From Bacteroidales bacterium UBA3810 (GTDB taxonomy: Bacteria; Bacteroidota; Bacteroidia; Bacteroidales; Paludibacteraceae), in the NCBI GenBank assembly GCA_002368645.1, contig DFEE01000032.1:90975-133169 (forward strand): a stretch of DNA of 42,195 nucleotides, read 5' to 3'. Each line of letters opens with the position of its first letter. Within the stretch, counting starts at the first letter, position 1. The translations under genes and the position numbers were made by a program. Under the pieces are notes generated by a model. It was not told the origin of the DNA. It worked only from the letters and a program-made list of their open reading frames with translations, and did not search any database. Shown piece by piece: positions 17,021 to 26,757 of the stretch.

Positions 17021-18628
17021 ATGAAGAAAACAGTTTTCCTGACCGGGGCTACCGGAACGATGGGTTGGGCGGGGATGAACGAGATACTCCGCTATCCTGA
17101 GCGTTATCAATTACGTATCTTGGCGCGCCCGTCGGCTAAGAACAAGTCTAAGTTAACACCCTATATGGATAATCCCAATTTGGATATTATATGGGGTGAC
17201 CTCACTAACTATGATGATGTCCTGAAAGGTGTTACGGGAGCGGATATCGTACTGCATGTAGGTGGAATGGTGTCGCCTCAAGCAGACTATAAGCCTTCAG
17301 CGACGCGTCGCACCAATCTCTCGGCGGCGGTCAATATCCGTGATGCTGTCTTGGCGCAACAGACGCAACCGAAGGTTGTTTATATCGGTTCAGTTGCTCA
17401 AATGGGTGATCGGCGCGAACCTCTTCACTGGGGTCGCGCAGGGGATCCTATCTGCGTCAGCGCATATGACCATTATGGCCTCACAAAAGCCTTGGCAGAA
17501 AGGATTCTGACCGATGGCGGTATTAGGCAATGGGTTTCCTTAAGGCAATCGGGAATATTGTATCCGGCTATTCTTAAGAACTATGACCCAATCATGTTCC
17601 ATGTGCCTATCCGCGGTGTCTTGGAGTGGGCAACGGTAGAAGATAGCGGGCGATTGCTTGAGCGCGTATGCCGCGATGAGGTGCCGGCGGAATTTTGGAA
17701 TAGGTACTACAATATTGGCTCCGGTAAGGAGTATCGCATTTCTAACTATGAATTCGAATGCCTTCTGCTCAATGCAATCGGCGTGCCTAAACCCGAGCGT
17801 ATCTTTAATGCCAATTGGTTTACGACCCGTAATTTCCATGGTATGTGGTATATAGATGGTGATGAATTGGAGAACTACCTGCATTTTAGAGCTAATATCC
17901 CTGTCAAGGAATACTTTAAGCAGATGGCGTCGTCGGACAGTCTTCCAGCATCGCTCAAGTTCGCAGTTCGTTCTAAACTTGTTTATGCTTCTTATGCAGT
18001 TCCCCATATTGTTAAATTAGCCATGCGCGCAGTCGCCATGTCAAAAGAACATGGCACGCAGTGGTGGATAAAGCAGTTCAAAACCACAAAGGATCCTGCT
18101 ATAAAAGAGAAAGTTGCTCGCCGCATCCATGCGTACTATGGTTCGTTGGAGGCGTATAAGGCTATTCCAGACTGGAAACACATGGACCTTAGTCATAATA
18201 GCGAAGAACCGGTGCTCCTTGACCATGGTTATGATGAGAAAAAAGATATGGCAGAATTTACCATTAAAGATATGCAGCAAGCAGCGGCTTTCCGCGGTGG
18301 TAAATGTCTCTCCAAAGACATGAAGAAAGGCGATTGGGACACGCAACTCGAATGGGAAGATGCAGAAGGCAATACCTTTATGGCTTCTCCGCGTCTTATT
18401 CTGCTCGGTGGTCACTGGAGCCCCTATGCTTTCCCCTATCCGTATAAAGAGACAGAGGCTAACGATGAACTGACTCGTAAAGCCGGTATTCCTGCAGGAG
18501 TACGACCATGGGCGTGGGATAAAGAAGCGAAACGCAACCCCTTCTTTAAGCAATTATGGGCGCCCCTTCACGATAAGGACGAGGATAATGTCTATGGACC
18601 AGAAGTCTTTGATGGTTGGGAGAAGTAA
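17021..18628 (+). CDS. NAD(P)-dependent epimerase/dehydratase family protein with C-terminal extension
   Basis: A 535-residue protein. The first 320 residues are an extended short-chain dehydrogenase: TGATGTMG nucleotide-binding loop at the N-terminus, VLHVGGMVSP after the third strand, VYIGSVAQMG with the catalytic serine, and YDHYGLTK carrying the YxxxK pair. The remaining 210 or so residues (from about KLVYASYAVPHIVKLAM) are not recognised and make it much longer than a simple sugar-nucleotide epimerase. The substrate is unknown; neighbours do not help. The ATG at 17021 is preferred over the TTG at 17012. It ends before a bidirectional terminator shared with the tRNA gene. Confidence 0.75.
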   Translation: MKKTVFLTGATGTMGWAGMNEILRYPERYQLRILARPSAKNKSKLTPYMDNPNLDIIWGDLTNYDDVLKGVTGADIVLHVGGMVSPQADYKPSATRRTNLSAAVNIRDAVLAQQTQPKVVYIGSVAQMGDRREPLHWGRAGDPICVSAYDHYGLTKALAERILTDGGIRQWVSLRQSGILYPAILKNYDPIMFHVPIRGVLEWATVEDSGRLLERVCRDEVPAEFWNRYYNIGSGKEYRISNYEFECLLLNAIGVPKPERIFNANWFTTRNFHGMWYIDGDELENYLHFRANIPVKEYFKQMASSDSLPASLKFAVRSKLVYASYAVPHIVKLAMRAVAMSKEHGTQWWIKQFKTTKDPAIKEKVARRIHAYYGSLEAYKAIPDWKHMDLSHNSEEPVLLDHGYDEKKDMAEFTIKDMQQAAAFRGGKCLSKDMKKGDWDTQLEWEDAEGNTFMASPRLILLGGHWSPYAFPYPYKETEANDELTRKAGIPAGVRPWAWDKEAKRNPFFKQLWAPLHDKDEDNVYGPEVFDGWEK

Positions 18629-18670
18629 AACTACGGCAACCGCGTGAGTCGGTCGTCCGGATAAAAAATC

Positions 18671-18694
18671 AAAGGCAGCCGTTGGGCTGCCTTT
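18671..18694. terminator. Bidirectional terminator between the epimerase gene and tRNA-Met
   Basis: AAAGGCAGCC-GTTG-GGCTGCCTTT is a perfect 10-bp stem. On the minus strand it is followed by GATTTTTTAT, making it the tRNA terminator; on the plus strand the T-rich CTTTGTTGTT follows. Confidence 0.88.
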
Positions 18695-18698
18695 GTTG

Positions 18699-18770
18699 TT
18701 GCGGAGGATGGGATCGAACCACCGACCTTCAGGTTATGGGCCTGACGAGCTACCACTGCTCTACTCCGCG
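18699..18770 (-). tRNA. tRNA-Met (CAT), initiator-type
   Basis: A cloverleaf of 72 nt with anticodon CAT. The acceptor stem is CGCGGAG against CTCCGCA, leaving the C1-A72 mismatch that marks bacterial initiator tRNA. The D arm is GAGC-AGTGGTA-GCTC and the T arm GGTGG-TTCGATC-CCATC. Two features are unusual. The anticodon stem is TCAGG/CCTGA, so one of the three initiator G-C pairs (29:41) is A-U. The anticodon loop is CCCATAA, with C rather than U at position 33. No CCA is encoded. The promoter at 18781-18812 and the terminator at 18671-18694 make it look like an expressed single-gene unit. Confidence 0.92.
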
Positions 18771-18780
18771 ATAGCGACTG

Positions 18781-18812
18781 CAAAAGTACAACAAATATTT
18801 GACATAACCAAA
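18781..18812 (-). promoter_or_regulatory. Promoter of tRNA-Met
   Basis: On the minus strand, TTTG (complement of 18809-18812), a 20-bp spacer and TACTTTTG (complement of 18781-18788) lie just ahead of the tRNA 5' end at 18770. Confidence 0.85.
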
Positions 18813-18878
18813 TTTTTAAGCAATTTTTTTGCATTTTTTTATAAAAAACAGCGAAAATGGACTAAAATCACTAAAAAA

Positions 18879-18910
18879 TTTGCATAAATGAAGAAAAATA
18901 TGTAATTTTG
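18879..18910 (+). promoter_or_regulatory. Promoter of secDF
   Basis: TTTG at 18879-18882, a 20-bp spacer and TAATTTTG at 18903-18910, 40 bases before the secDF ATG. Confidence 0.85.
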
Positions 18911-18950
18911 CGGGCTTTTTATGGCGAAAATTAATTAATATATATAAATT

Positions 18951-21900
18951 ATGCAAAACAAAGGACTAGTTCGATTTATGGCAGTGTGCTTCGCGCTAAT
19001 ATGTGCGTTCTACCTGTCGTTCTCTTTTGTGACGCGTCATTATGACAATAAAGCAAAAGAGTATGCTGCCGGCGATGAGGCTAAAGAGTACTTCTACAAA
19101 GACTCCATGGCCGCTGAGAAAGTATGGTTTGGCTATACGCTCAAGGAGTGCCGCACGAAGGAATTAAATTTAGGTTTGGACTTAAAAGGCGGTATGAACG
19201 TCACCATGGAAGTCTCCGTGCCGGAGATTCTCCGTGCACTTAGTGGCTACAATACTTCCGAGCTCTTCACGCAGGCTATGCATATGGCTGCTGAAAAACA
19301 GAAGAAGAGCGGTGATGACTTTGTCAATCTTTTCTTTGAGTCGATTTATGAGATTGATCCTAACGCCCAGTTGGCTTCTATCTTCTCGACTTTCGAGTTA
19401 AAAGACAAAGTGTCCTTAAACTCGACCAATGCAGAGGTTGAAAAGGTTCTTCGCGAAGAAATAGAAGGGGCGGTTAATAACTCCTTTAACGTGTTGCGAA
19501 CCCGTATTGACCGCTTTGGCGTTGTTCAACCTAATATTCAGAAACTGAGCCAACAAGGTCGTATCTTGATTGAGTTGCCGGGTATTAAAGAGCCCGAGCG
19601 TGTTCGTAAGCTCCTCCAAGGCTCTGCTAACCTGGAGTTCTGGGAGACCTACGAATTGGCTGAGATTATGCCTGCTTTAGCGCAGATTAATGGTGAGTTT
19701 GGCGCTGCTAATGCCGCTACCGCGGAGGCTGAGGAAGCTGCGCCTCAAAAGGATGAAAAACAAGAAGTTGCTGCTGATGGTGACTTGACTGACCTTGTAG
19801 AGCAAGTATCCGCAGAAGATAGCCTTGCTAAAGCAGAGGAGGCTTCTGCTGCCGCTCTGGAGCAGTACAAGAAGACTAATCCGTTATTTGCCATTCTTAA
19901 TCCCGCTGTTACACAATCCGGTCAAGCCGCTCGTGGTCCTGTTGTTGGTACTGTTCTTTATACTGATACCGCGCGCGTGATGGAGATGTTGCGCTCTACT
20001 ACCGCGCAGCAAGTACTGCCCCGTGATTTGCGCTTCCGTTGGACCGTTAAGGCGATAGATGAAGCAGAGACTTATTATCAATTAGTTGCGCTTAAGGCTC
20101 AGCGGGATGGTCGTGCTTCGTTGGAGGGTGATGTGATTACTGACGCTCGCGCTGATTTCTCACAGATTTCTGCATACGCTAATGTCTCTATGTCTATGAA
20201 CGCTGAGGGCGCTAAGGCATGGCAGCGTATCACCAAAGACAATATCGGCAAATCCATTGCTATTGTGCTGGATGGCTATGTATATTCTTTTCCGACCGTA
20301 CAAAGCGAAATTGCCGGCGGTAATAGCCAAATTACCGGTAACTTTACCGTAGAAGAGGCTAAAGACCTTGCCAATACCTTGAAATCCGGTAAGATGCCGG
20401 CTCCGGCTCGTATTATCCAAGAGGACGTTGTCGGTCCTTCTTTGGGTGCTGAGGCTATTCACGATGGTCTTTGGTCCTTCGTGCTTGGTTTTATCTTGAT
20501 TCTCCTTTACATGATTTTGTACTACGGCATGGTTCCGGGTCTGGTAGCTGACTTGGCATTGCTGTGCAACATTTTCCTGTTGTTCGGTACTTTGGCTTCC
20601 TTCTCTGCCGTACTGACCCTGCCCGGTATTGCCGGTATCGTGCTGACAATGGGTATGGCAGTGGACGCTAATGTGCTGATTTACGAGCGTATTCGTGAGG
20701 AAATGAAAGCCGGTAAGAATATGCAGAAAGCTATTCAGGATGGTTTCAAGGGTGCTATTTCTGCTATCGTTGATGCTAACGTGACGAGCTTCCTGACCGG
20801 TGTTATCTTGGCCATCTTCGGTACAGGTCCCATTAAGGGTTTCGCGGTAACGTACATGATTGGTATTGTTACTTCATTCTTGACTGCCGTATTCCTGACT
20901 CGTCTATGGTTAGAGGCTTATGCCGCTCGCGAAAATGCCAAGGAAATCTCCTTCACTACCAAGCTGATGGCGAACTTCCTCAAGAATACCAAAGCTAAGT
21001 TCGTCGAGAACCGCAAGTGGTTCTATATCATTTCCTGCACGGTTGTGATTATTTCTATCCTTGGTCTTGAACCGCATATCTTTGGTAAACTGAATCTCGG
21101 TATTGACTTCTCCGGTGGTCGTAACTACGTAGTACGTTTTGCTGATCCTGTGAGCACCCAGGCTGTAGAAAAGTCCTTGACCGATGTCTTCATGGCTGAG
21201 AATACAGAGGGCGAAAACCTCTCTATGCGTGTTATCACGATTGGCGACGCGAATCAGATTCGTATTTCAACGAACTTCAAGATTCACGAAAATTCCGAGA
21301 CGCTGGATGACGAGATTGAAGCACTCCTTTATGAGGGCTGCAAGCAATATCTGCCGGAGAACATCACTTTGGAAGAGTTCAAATCAACGCAACTCAATCC
21401 TCAGATTGGTATCATGCAGTCCCAGAAAGTAGGTCCTGCCATTGCAGACGATATCACCAAATCTGCTATCATTGCCGTGATTGCTGCCTTGATTGTTATC
21501 TTCCTGTATATCTTGCTGCGTTTCCGCAACCTGGCATACTCGACGGGTGCTGTTGCTGCATTGTTCCACGATGCGATTATCGTTTTGGGTAGCTATGCAT
21601 TGCTATGGAAGATTATGCCTTTCTCTATGGAGATTGACCAGGCCTTTATCGCCGCTATCTTGACCGTTATTGGTTATTCAATCAACGATACGGTGGTTAT
21701 TTTCGACCGTGTGCGTGAAATGAATCACCTCTATCCTAAGCGTGAAAAAGGTGTTAATATCAACGATGCGATTAACGCGACATTGTCTCGTACTTTCTCG
21801 ACCTCAATGTCCACGTTAGTAGTACTATTGGCAATCTTTATCTTCGGTGGAGAATCCATCCGAGGCTTCATCTTTGCATTGCTGGTTGGTGTATTGGTAG

Positions 21901-22001
21901 GTACCTATTCCTCCATGTGCATAGCTCCGCAAATTGCATATGATATCCAGAAGGCGCAGGAACGCCGCCAAGCTAATAAAGACGCTAAAGCTGGAAAATA
22001 A
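18951..22001 (+). CDS. secDF: Fused protein-export membrane protein SecD-SecF
   Basis: A 1016-residue fusion of SecD and SecF, the RND-family partner of SecYEG that uses the proton gradient to complete export into the periplasm. SecD starts with one membrane helix and LNLGLDLKGGMNVTMEV, then the P1 region with DRFGVVQPNIQ. An acidic, Ala-rich insert lies at about 250-305 (EAEEAAPQKDEKQEVAADGD), and the membrane half has DANVLIYERIREEM. SecF follows from about residue 680 with LNLGIDFSGGRNYVVRF and GYSINDTVVIFDRVRE. Fusion is usual in Bacteroidota. Its last 17 bases overlap the 3' end of the convergent glucosidase gene. It probably supports the heavy load of Sec- and T9SS-exported proteins encoded here. 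Confidence 0.95.
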   Translation: MQNKGLVRFMAVCFALICAFYLSFSFVTRHYDNKAKEYAAGDEAKEYFYKDSMAAEKVWFGYTLKECRTKELNLGLDLKGGMNVTMEVSVPEILRALSGYNTSELFTQAMHMAAEKQKKSGDDFVNLFFESIYEIDPNAQLASIFSTFELKDKVSLNSTNAEVEKVLREEIEGAVNNSFNVLRTRIDRFGVVQPNIQKLSQQGRILIELPGIKEPERVRKLLQGSANLEFWETYELAEIMPALAQINGEFGAANAATAEAEEAAPQKDEKQEVAADGDLTDLVEQVSAEDSLAKAEEASAAALEQYKKTNPLFAILNPAVTQSGQAARGPVVGTVLYTDTARVMEMLRSTTAQQVLPRDLRFRWTVKAIDEAETYYQLVALKAQRDGRASLEGDVITDARADFSQISAYANVSMSMNAEGAKAWQRITKDNIGKSIAIVLDGYVYSFPTVQSEIAGGNSQITGNFTVEEAKDLANTLKSGKMPAPARIIQEDVVGPSLGAEAIHDGLWSFVLGFILILLYMILYYGMVPGLVADLALLCNIFLLFGTLASFSAVLTLPGIAGIVLTMGMAVDANVLIYERIREEMKAGKNMQKAIQDGFKGAISAIVDANVTSFLTGVILAIFGTGPIKGFAVTYMIGIVTSFLTAVFLTRLWLEAYAARENAKEISFTTKLMANFLKNTKAKFVENRKWFYIISCTVVIISILGLEPHIFGKLNLGIDFSGGRNYVVRFADPVSTQAVEKSLTDVFMAENTEGENLSMRVITIGDANQIRISTNFKIHENSETLDDEIEALLYEGCKQYLPENITLEEFKSTQLNPQIGIMQSQKVGPAIADDITKSAIIAVIAALIVIFLYILLRFRNLAYSTGAVAALFHDAIIVLGSYALLWKIMPFSMEIDQAFIAAILTVIGYSINDTVVIFDRVREMNHLYPKREKGVNINDAINATLSRTFSTSMSTLVVLLAIFIFGGESIRGFIFALLVGVLVGTYSSMCIAPQIAYDIQKAQERRQANKDAKAGK

Positions 22002-24267
22002 CCGGCTTGGATAAATCCCGACTATTGAGCCCGACGCGTAATTGATACTCGCCGGGTTCAATTGTTTTTATCCCCTTGGGGTTATAATAGGCGAGCATGT
22101 CGGGGGTTATGGCGAATGTTACTATTTGACTTTCACCGGCTTTCAGGCTTATTCGCTCAAATCCGCAGAGCTCAATATAGGGCCTTACACCTTCGCTGAA
22201 CGGGTCACTAAGGTAAAGTTGCAATACCGTTGCACCTTCTCTATGACCGGTGTTGGTAATCGTCGTGCTAATTATGCCGATAGTGTCGCCGGCTTGCTTT
22301 GTCCATACCGGCTCGGAGACTTCAAAATCGGTGTAACTTAACCCATAACCGAAGGGATACAGCGGGTATGTGCTAACATCTTGGTAGCATGTGGAGTACT
22401 TGCCGAAAGTACCGCCCGTGTTGGGCCTTGACGTTCGATAATAGCGATAGGAGAACGGATATTGCCCCACGTGATGAGGCAGTTGAGTTGTCAAATGTCC
22501 GGAGGGGTTGATATCACCGAACAGCACATCGGCGATAGCATCAGCTCCTTCTGAACCGCTGAACCAGGTCTCTATAATAGCCGGTACATGTTTACTCTCC
22601 CATTCGAGTACGGTTGGACGACCCGCAAAATGCAGTAAGACAATCGGTTTACCTAATTTCAGTAATGCTGCCAGTAAATCCCGTTGGGCATCATATAGTT
22701 CTATATTCACGCGGCTGGCGCATTCGCCGGCCGACTCCGACCCTTCGCCCATTGCGCAGACAATTACATCTGCCTTTCTCGCTACGTTCAGTGCTTCTTC
22801 ACGCATGGCGCCGGCTGAACGAGAATCCCGTATATCGTGCCCGAAGATGGAGATTATGCCCTCTTGCTCTGCATCGTACATTAGATTAGACCCCTTAGCG
22901 TATAGCAGTTCGGCTCCGGTACCTTGCAGCGCATCTGCCATTCCTTCGCGCAGGGTCTTATAGTGTTCATGAACAGCTGCCACTGACCATGTACCTGCCA
23001 TATGTGTCCGGGCATCTGCTAACGGACCTATCAGCGCTATTGTACCATGCTTGGCGAGGGGTAACAGATTACCCTCGTTCTTGAGCAATACCATTGATTC
23101 AGCAGCAATCTTACGCGCCGCTTCGCGATGTTCTGCGCAACGCACTACAGCCCGACGCGCCGGATGACAATAGCGATAGGGGTCTTCAAATAACCCTAAT
23201 TTATATTTGGCTTCCAATATGCGGCGACAGGCATCATCAATGGTCGCTACTGATACTTTCCCATTCCGGACAGCGCCTATAAGTGTCTGATAAGCAGATG
23301 ATGCCATATCCATATCAAGACCTGCTTGGATAGCCTGAATGGCAGCGAGCTCATGGCTCGGGGTTACACCGTTGTCTTGCAAATGCTCGATGCCTGTGTA
23401 ATCTGCAACTACAAAGCCCTTAAAACCCCATTGCTCACGTAATACATCCGTCAAAAGCCACTTATTGCCATGACAGGGTACGCCTTCTACCACGTTAAAA
23501 GCTGCCATAACAGAACCTGCTCCCGCTTTGACTGCCGCCTCATAGGGCGCCATATATTCGTTGAACATCCTGTAGCGCGACATATCTACGAAATTGTATT
23601 CACGACCACCTTCTACGGCACCGTATAAGGCAAAGTGTTTGACGCAAGCGAGCATGGAGGTGGAGTCGGCGAGTTGGTCCGTCTGATAACCACGTACCAT
23701 AACCTCGGCTATCCGTGCTCCTAAATACGGATCTTCGCCGCTACCCTCGGATATCCTTCCCCACCGTCCATCGTGACTGATGTCAACCATCGGACTAAAG
23801 GTCCAGCAGATACCGTCTGCCGTTGCTTCAATTGCGGCTATGCGCGCCGCATGCTCTATCGCATCCATGTCCCAACTGCACGACATACCTAAAGGAATCG
23901 GGAATATCGTCTCATAACCATGTATTACATCCATTCCGAAAAGCAGGGGGATCCCCAATCGGCTCTCTTCCACCGCAATCCGTTGCACTTCACGTATTTG
24001 CTCCGCACCCTTGAGATTAAACAGCCCGCCGACATGTCCGGAACGAATATCCTCGGCGGTATTGCTCAAACGAGGTTCACCCGTTGTGATGTCTCCCCCG
24101 ACCGGAAGTGAGAGTTGACCGACTTTCTCTTCAAGAGTCATCTTGTGCATCAGTGCCGAGATATAACGGTTCATTTCGCGCTCGGAGCGTGATGACTTTT
24201 GGAGATTGGGATGACAGGAAAGGAGCAGGGTTGCTGCTGCCAGGAGAATTGTAATGTGTTTAGTCAT
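21985..24267 (-). CDS. bglX: GH3 beta-glucosidase, lipoprotein (BglX-like)
   Basis: A 760-residue glycoside hydrolase family 3 enzyme with a lipoprotein signal (LLAAATLLLSC, cysteine at 18). The GH3 N-terminal barrel shows LTLEEKVGQLSLP-like sequence, IPLLFGMDVIHGYETIFPIP, GRWGRISEGSGEDPYL and VKHFALYGAVEGG. The nucleophile region is KGFVVADYTGIEHL. The C-terminal sandwich (about 400-620) and a fibronectin-III-like end complete the usual BglX layout. It should remove terminal beta-glucose from oligosaccharides in the periplasm or at the outer membrane. It is last in a run of minus-strand genes, 19 bases after the EEP gene, and its stop overlaps secDF on the other strand. Exact substrate is not predictable. 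Confidence 0.92.
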   Translation of the reverse strand: MTKHITILLAAATLLLSCHPNLQKSSRSEREMNRYISALMHKMTLEEKVGQLSLPVGGDITTGEPRLSNTAEDIRSGHVGGLFNLKGAEQIREVQRIAVEESRLGIPLLFGMDVIHGYETIFPIPLGMSCSWDMDAIEHAARIAAIEATADGICWTFSPMVDISHDGRWGRISEGSGEDPYLGARIAEVMVRGYQTDQLADSTSMLACVKHFALYGAVEGGREYNFVDMSRYRMFNEYMAPYEAAVKAGAGSVMAAFNVVEGVPCHGNKWLLTDVLREQWGFKGFVVADYTGIEHLQDNGVTPSHELAAIQAIQAGLDMDMASSAYQTLIGAVRNGKVSVATIDDACRRILEAKYKLGLFEDPYRYCHPARRAVVRCAEHREAARKIAAESMVLLKNEGNLLPLAKHGTIALIGPLADARTHMAGTWSVAAVHEHYKTLREGMADALQGTGAELLYAKGSNLMYDAEQEGIISIFGHDIRDSRSAGAMREEALNVARKADVIVCAMGEGSESAGECASRVNIELYDAQRDLLAALLKLGKPIVLLHFAGRPTVLEWESKHVPAIIETWFSGSEGADAIADVLFGDINPSGHLTTQLPHHVGQYPFSYRYYRTSRPNTGGTFGKYSTCYQDVSTYPLYPFGYGLSYTDFEVSEPVWTKQAGDTIGIISTTITNTGHREGATVLQLYLSDPFSEGVRPYIELCGFERISLKAGESQIVTFAITPDMLAYYNPKGIKTIEPGEYQLRVGLNSRDLSKPVIFQL

Positions 24268-24286
24268 GATATTGAGTTCTAATTAT

Positions 24287-25198
24287 TTACCAACTTATAT
24301 TCGACACCAACGGATAGTGGTCTGAACCTTGCAGACGCAATACCTCTGTGCGCCGTGGCGTCAAGGAGCGGGACACTAATATGTAGTCTATCCGCACACC
24401 TATATGATGCGTGACAAAGGTATTCCCCAATCGCAGCCATGACGTGCTGAGAAACGCATCTTGTAAATCCCATCCCCGTATCTTATTATAAACATAAGAG
24501 GCGGGTAATGAGTTGAAATCGCCGACTACTATTGAAGGATAAGGACTGTCATTTATCGCTTGCCGAATGGTTGCTGCCTGAGTCTTGCGAGTGGGAAGGG
24601 CCTTGCCCATCTTGTCATTGATGCGCTGGGCGGAAGCTACGAACTCAACTCTTGATATACTGTCCGGTAGGTCGCCAACCGTTAGACGATTGGACTCTAA
24701 ATGGTTGTTAAACAAACGGATGGTGTCATCATTTATAACTACATCACAATAGTCGGAGATATTCCCTACTGAGGCGTAATGAATGGTGTTTTTATTGATA
24801 AGAGGATAGCGACTGAAAATCGCCAAACCGTACTGCCGGCGCTTATTGTATATCTTGAAATCGAAATACGTATATGGGTAACTCTTTAGCGCTTTCTTCA
24901 GTTCCTGAAGGGTCAAGTACTGATGATCCTTATACACCTCTACCTCTTGTAAGCAGACTATATCGGCATTGATGTCTAATATATTATGAATCACGGCATT
25001 GTGCTGTGCCTTCTTAAACTCCCCCATACGACCCGTATTATAGGTCAACACACTTATCTGGTGGCTGTGCGCTAACCCTGATGATACACTGCCATGGCTC
25101 ACATACTGACCTATGAACCACAGCGTTATCCCTATCAGGAACACAAGAATACTCCACTTGATAAGCGGCAGGACAATATGGCGTTGCCTCTTCCTCAT
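24287..25198 (-). CDS. Membrane-anchored endonuclease/exonuclease/phosphatase family protein
   Basis: A 303-residue protein with one N-terminal membrane helix (KWSILVFLIGITLWFIGQYV), then an EEP-fold domain. Visible EEP elements are VLTYNTGRMG, ADIVCLQEVEV with the metal-binding Glu, LAIFSRYPLI, RLFNNHLESNRL, VVGDFNSLPASYVY and the closing SDHYPLVSNISW with Asp-His. This predicts a metal-dependent phosphodiesterase facing the periplasm. The fold covers nucleases, sphingomyelinases and inositol phosphatases, so the substrate is open. The start overlaps the porX stop by 4 bases (ATGA), which argues for translational coupling. Confidence 0.85.
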   Translation of the reverse strand: MRKRQRHIVLPLIKWSILVFLIGITLWFIGQYVSHGSVSSGLAHSHQISVLTYNTGRMGEFKKAQHNAVIHNILDINADIVCLQEVEVYKDHQYLTLQELKKALKSYPYTYFDFKIYNKRRQYGLAIFSRYPLINKNTIHYASVGNISDYCDVVINDDTIRLFNNHLESNRLTVGDLPDSISRVEFVASAQRINDKMGKALPTRKTQAATIRQAINDSPYPSIVVGDFNSLPASYVYNKIRGWDLQDAFLSTSWLRLGNTFVTHHIGVRIDYILVSRSLTPRRTEVLRLQGSDHYPLVSNISW

Positions 25199-26748
25199 TT
25201 TGGGGACATTGTCACAAGCGGAATAATCATTTCTTCCAAACTGATACCACCATGCTGGAAGGTGTCGCGGTAGAAGGAAGCATAGTAGTTGTAATTGTTA
25301 GGATAGGCGAAGAAATCATTGCCGGTCGCAAAAACATAACTACTGCTTATATTCGGACACGGCAAACCCACGGCTTTCGGCGCTGTTATTTCAAACGCGG
25401 ACTTGTCCGTGTGCGTTAAGTTTTTACCTACCTTGTAGCGTAAGTTCGTGTTCGTGTTCTTGTCGCCTTGTATCGAAATCGCGTTCTGAACGCGAACTGT
25501 ACCATGATCCGTCGTCAGGATAACGTGGTAACCCAATTGAGCTATTGTCTTGAAGAAATTATACGTCGGACTATGCTTGAACCAGGATAAGGTCAGAGAA
25601 CGGTACGCCGCTTCGTCCGAACATAGCTCATGCATCATCTTCGACTCTGTACGGCTATGAGATAGCATGTCGATGAAATTAATCACCGCCACATTCAGTG
25701 GCGTGCGCAACTGACGCAACTGCTTTGTAATCTTCTCGCAGAACTCCGACTCATTGATCTTGTAATACATAAAATCATACCGCAATCGATAGCGATCCAA
25801 TTGACTCTGCAGCAACTCTTTCTCATGCAGGTTCTTGCCCTCCTCTTCCTCCTCTGCTACCCAATAATCAGGGTACATCTGCTCAATCTGGAGTGGCATC
25901 AGACCACTGAAAATCGCATTACGGGCATACTGCGTTGCGGTCGGCAATATCGACATATACGGGCACTCTTCCTCGATGGTGAAGAACGCTGAAAGCATCG
26001 GCTGAATCGTCTTCCACTGGTCGTAGCGGAAATTGTCGATCACTATGAAGAATAACTTTTCGCCTTTATTCAGCCGCGGAAAAACTTTGCTCTTGAATAC
26101 ATCCGGAGACAATAATGGAGCATCTGCGGCTCGAAATCCGGACTCGGTAAACCAACTGACGTAGTTCTTAATCACGAACTTGGCAAAGGCCTGATTCGCA
26201 CTCCGGTATTGCAGCTCCAATAACTCACTGAGAGAACTGTCTACATCCTGTAACTCCAAACTCCACTTCGTCAGCAGACGCGCTATCGCATACCATTCAT
26301 GCACCGTCCGGGCTGTGTCTATCATATAACTGATATCGCTGAACTCTTCACGGTACGAACGAGTCGTATGCGCCGATACTATGGCCTTCTGGTGCAGGTG
26401 TTTCTTCAAACAAAGCAATATCTGTGACGGATTAACCGGCTTAATCAGATAATCCGCGATCTTCGAACCGATTGCCTGCTCCATAATGTCCTCCTCTTCC
26501 GATTTGGTAATCATCACGACCGGCAACTCGGGAGCAAACTCTTTTATTTGCTCCAACGTCTCAAGACCCGTTAAACCCGGCATCATCTCGTCTAAAAAAA
26601 CGATGTCTATGTCCTTGTCGGCGCGGCATAACTCTACCGCTTGCTGACCATTGTTCACCGGCAAAACCTCATATCCTTTCTCGCGGAGAAACAGCATATA
26701 GGCTTGCAGCAAATCTATCTCATCATCACACCAAAGTATTTTATACAT
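25195..26748 (-). CDS. porX: T9SS response regulator PorX (receiver plus PglZ/alkaline phosphatase-like domain)
   Basis: A 517-residue two-domain regulator. The receiver (1-120) has the acidic pair DDE at 9-11, phospho-acceptor Asp in VFLDEMMPGLTG, and the conserved Thr and Lys in ITKSEEED and YLIKPVNP. The C-terminal PglZ/alkaline-phosphatase-superfamily domain shows FFIVIDNFRYDQW, ILPTATQYARNAIFSGLMP, VINFIDMLSH, ILTTDHGTVRV and the final QHGGISLEEMIIPLV. Length and layout match PorX of Porphyromonas gingivalis, which controls type IX secretion with PorY and the ECF factor SigP. PorY is not in this window. AGTCRAA repeats and the first 168-bp element lie directly upstream of its start, between it and rluD. 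Confidence 0.93.
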   Translation of the reverse strand: MYKILWCDDEIDLLQAYMLFLREKGYEVLPVNNGQQAVELCRADKDIDIVFLDEMMPGLTGLETLEQIKEFAPELPVVMITKSEEEDIMEQAIGSKIADYLIKPVNPSQILLCLKKHLHQKAIVSAHTTRSYREEFSDISYMIDTARTVHEWYAIARLLTKWSLELQDVDSSLSELLELQYRSANQAFAKFVIKNYVSWFTESGFRAADAPLLSPDVFKSKVFPRLNKGEKLFFIVIDNFRYDQWKTIQPMLSAFFTIEEECPYMSILPTATQYARNAIFSGLMPLQIEQMYPDYWVAEEEEEGKNLHEKELLQSQLDRYRLRYDFMYYKINESEFCEKITKQLRQLRTPLNVAVINFIDMLSHSRTESKMMHELCSDEAAYRSLTLSWFKHSPTYNFFKTIAQLGYHVILTTDHGTVRVQNAISIQGDKNTNTNLRYKVGKNLTHTDKSAFEITAPKAVGLPCPNISSSYVFATGNDFFAYPNNYNYYASFYRDTFQHGGISLEEMIIPLVTMSPK

Positions 26749-26757
26749 ATCTTTATT

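Noticed and set aside
18693..18887. Open frame on the plus strand over the tRNA gene
   Set aside because: It is a common artefact of antisense tRNA sequence; the tRNA cloverleaf, promoter and terminator explain the region.
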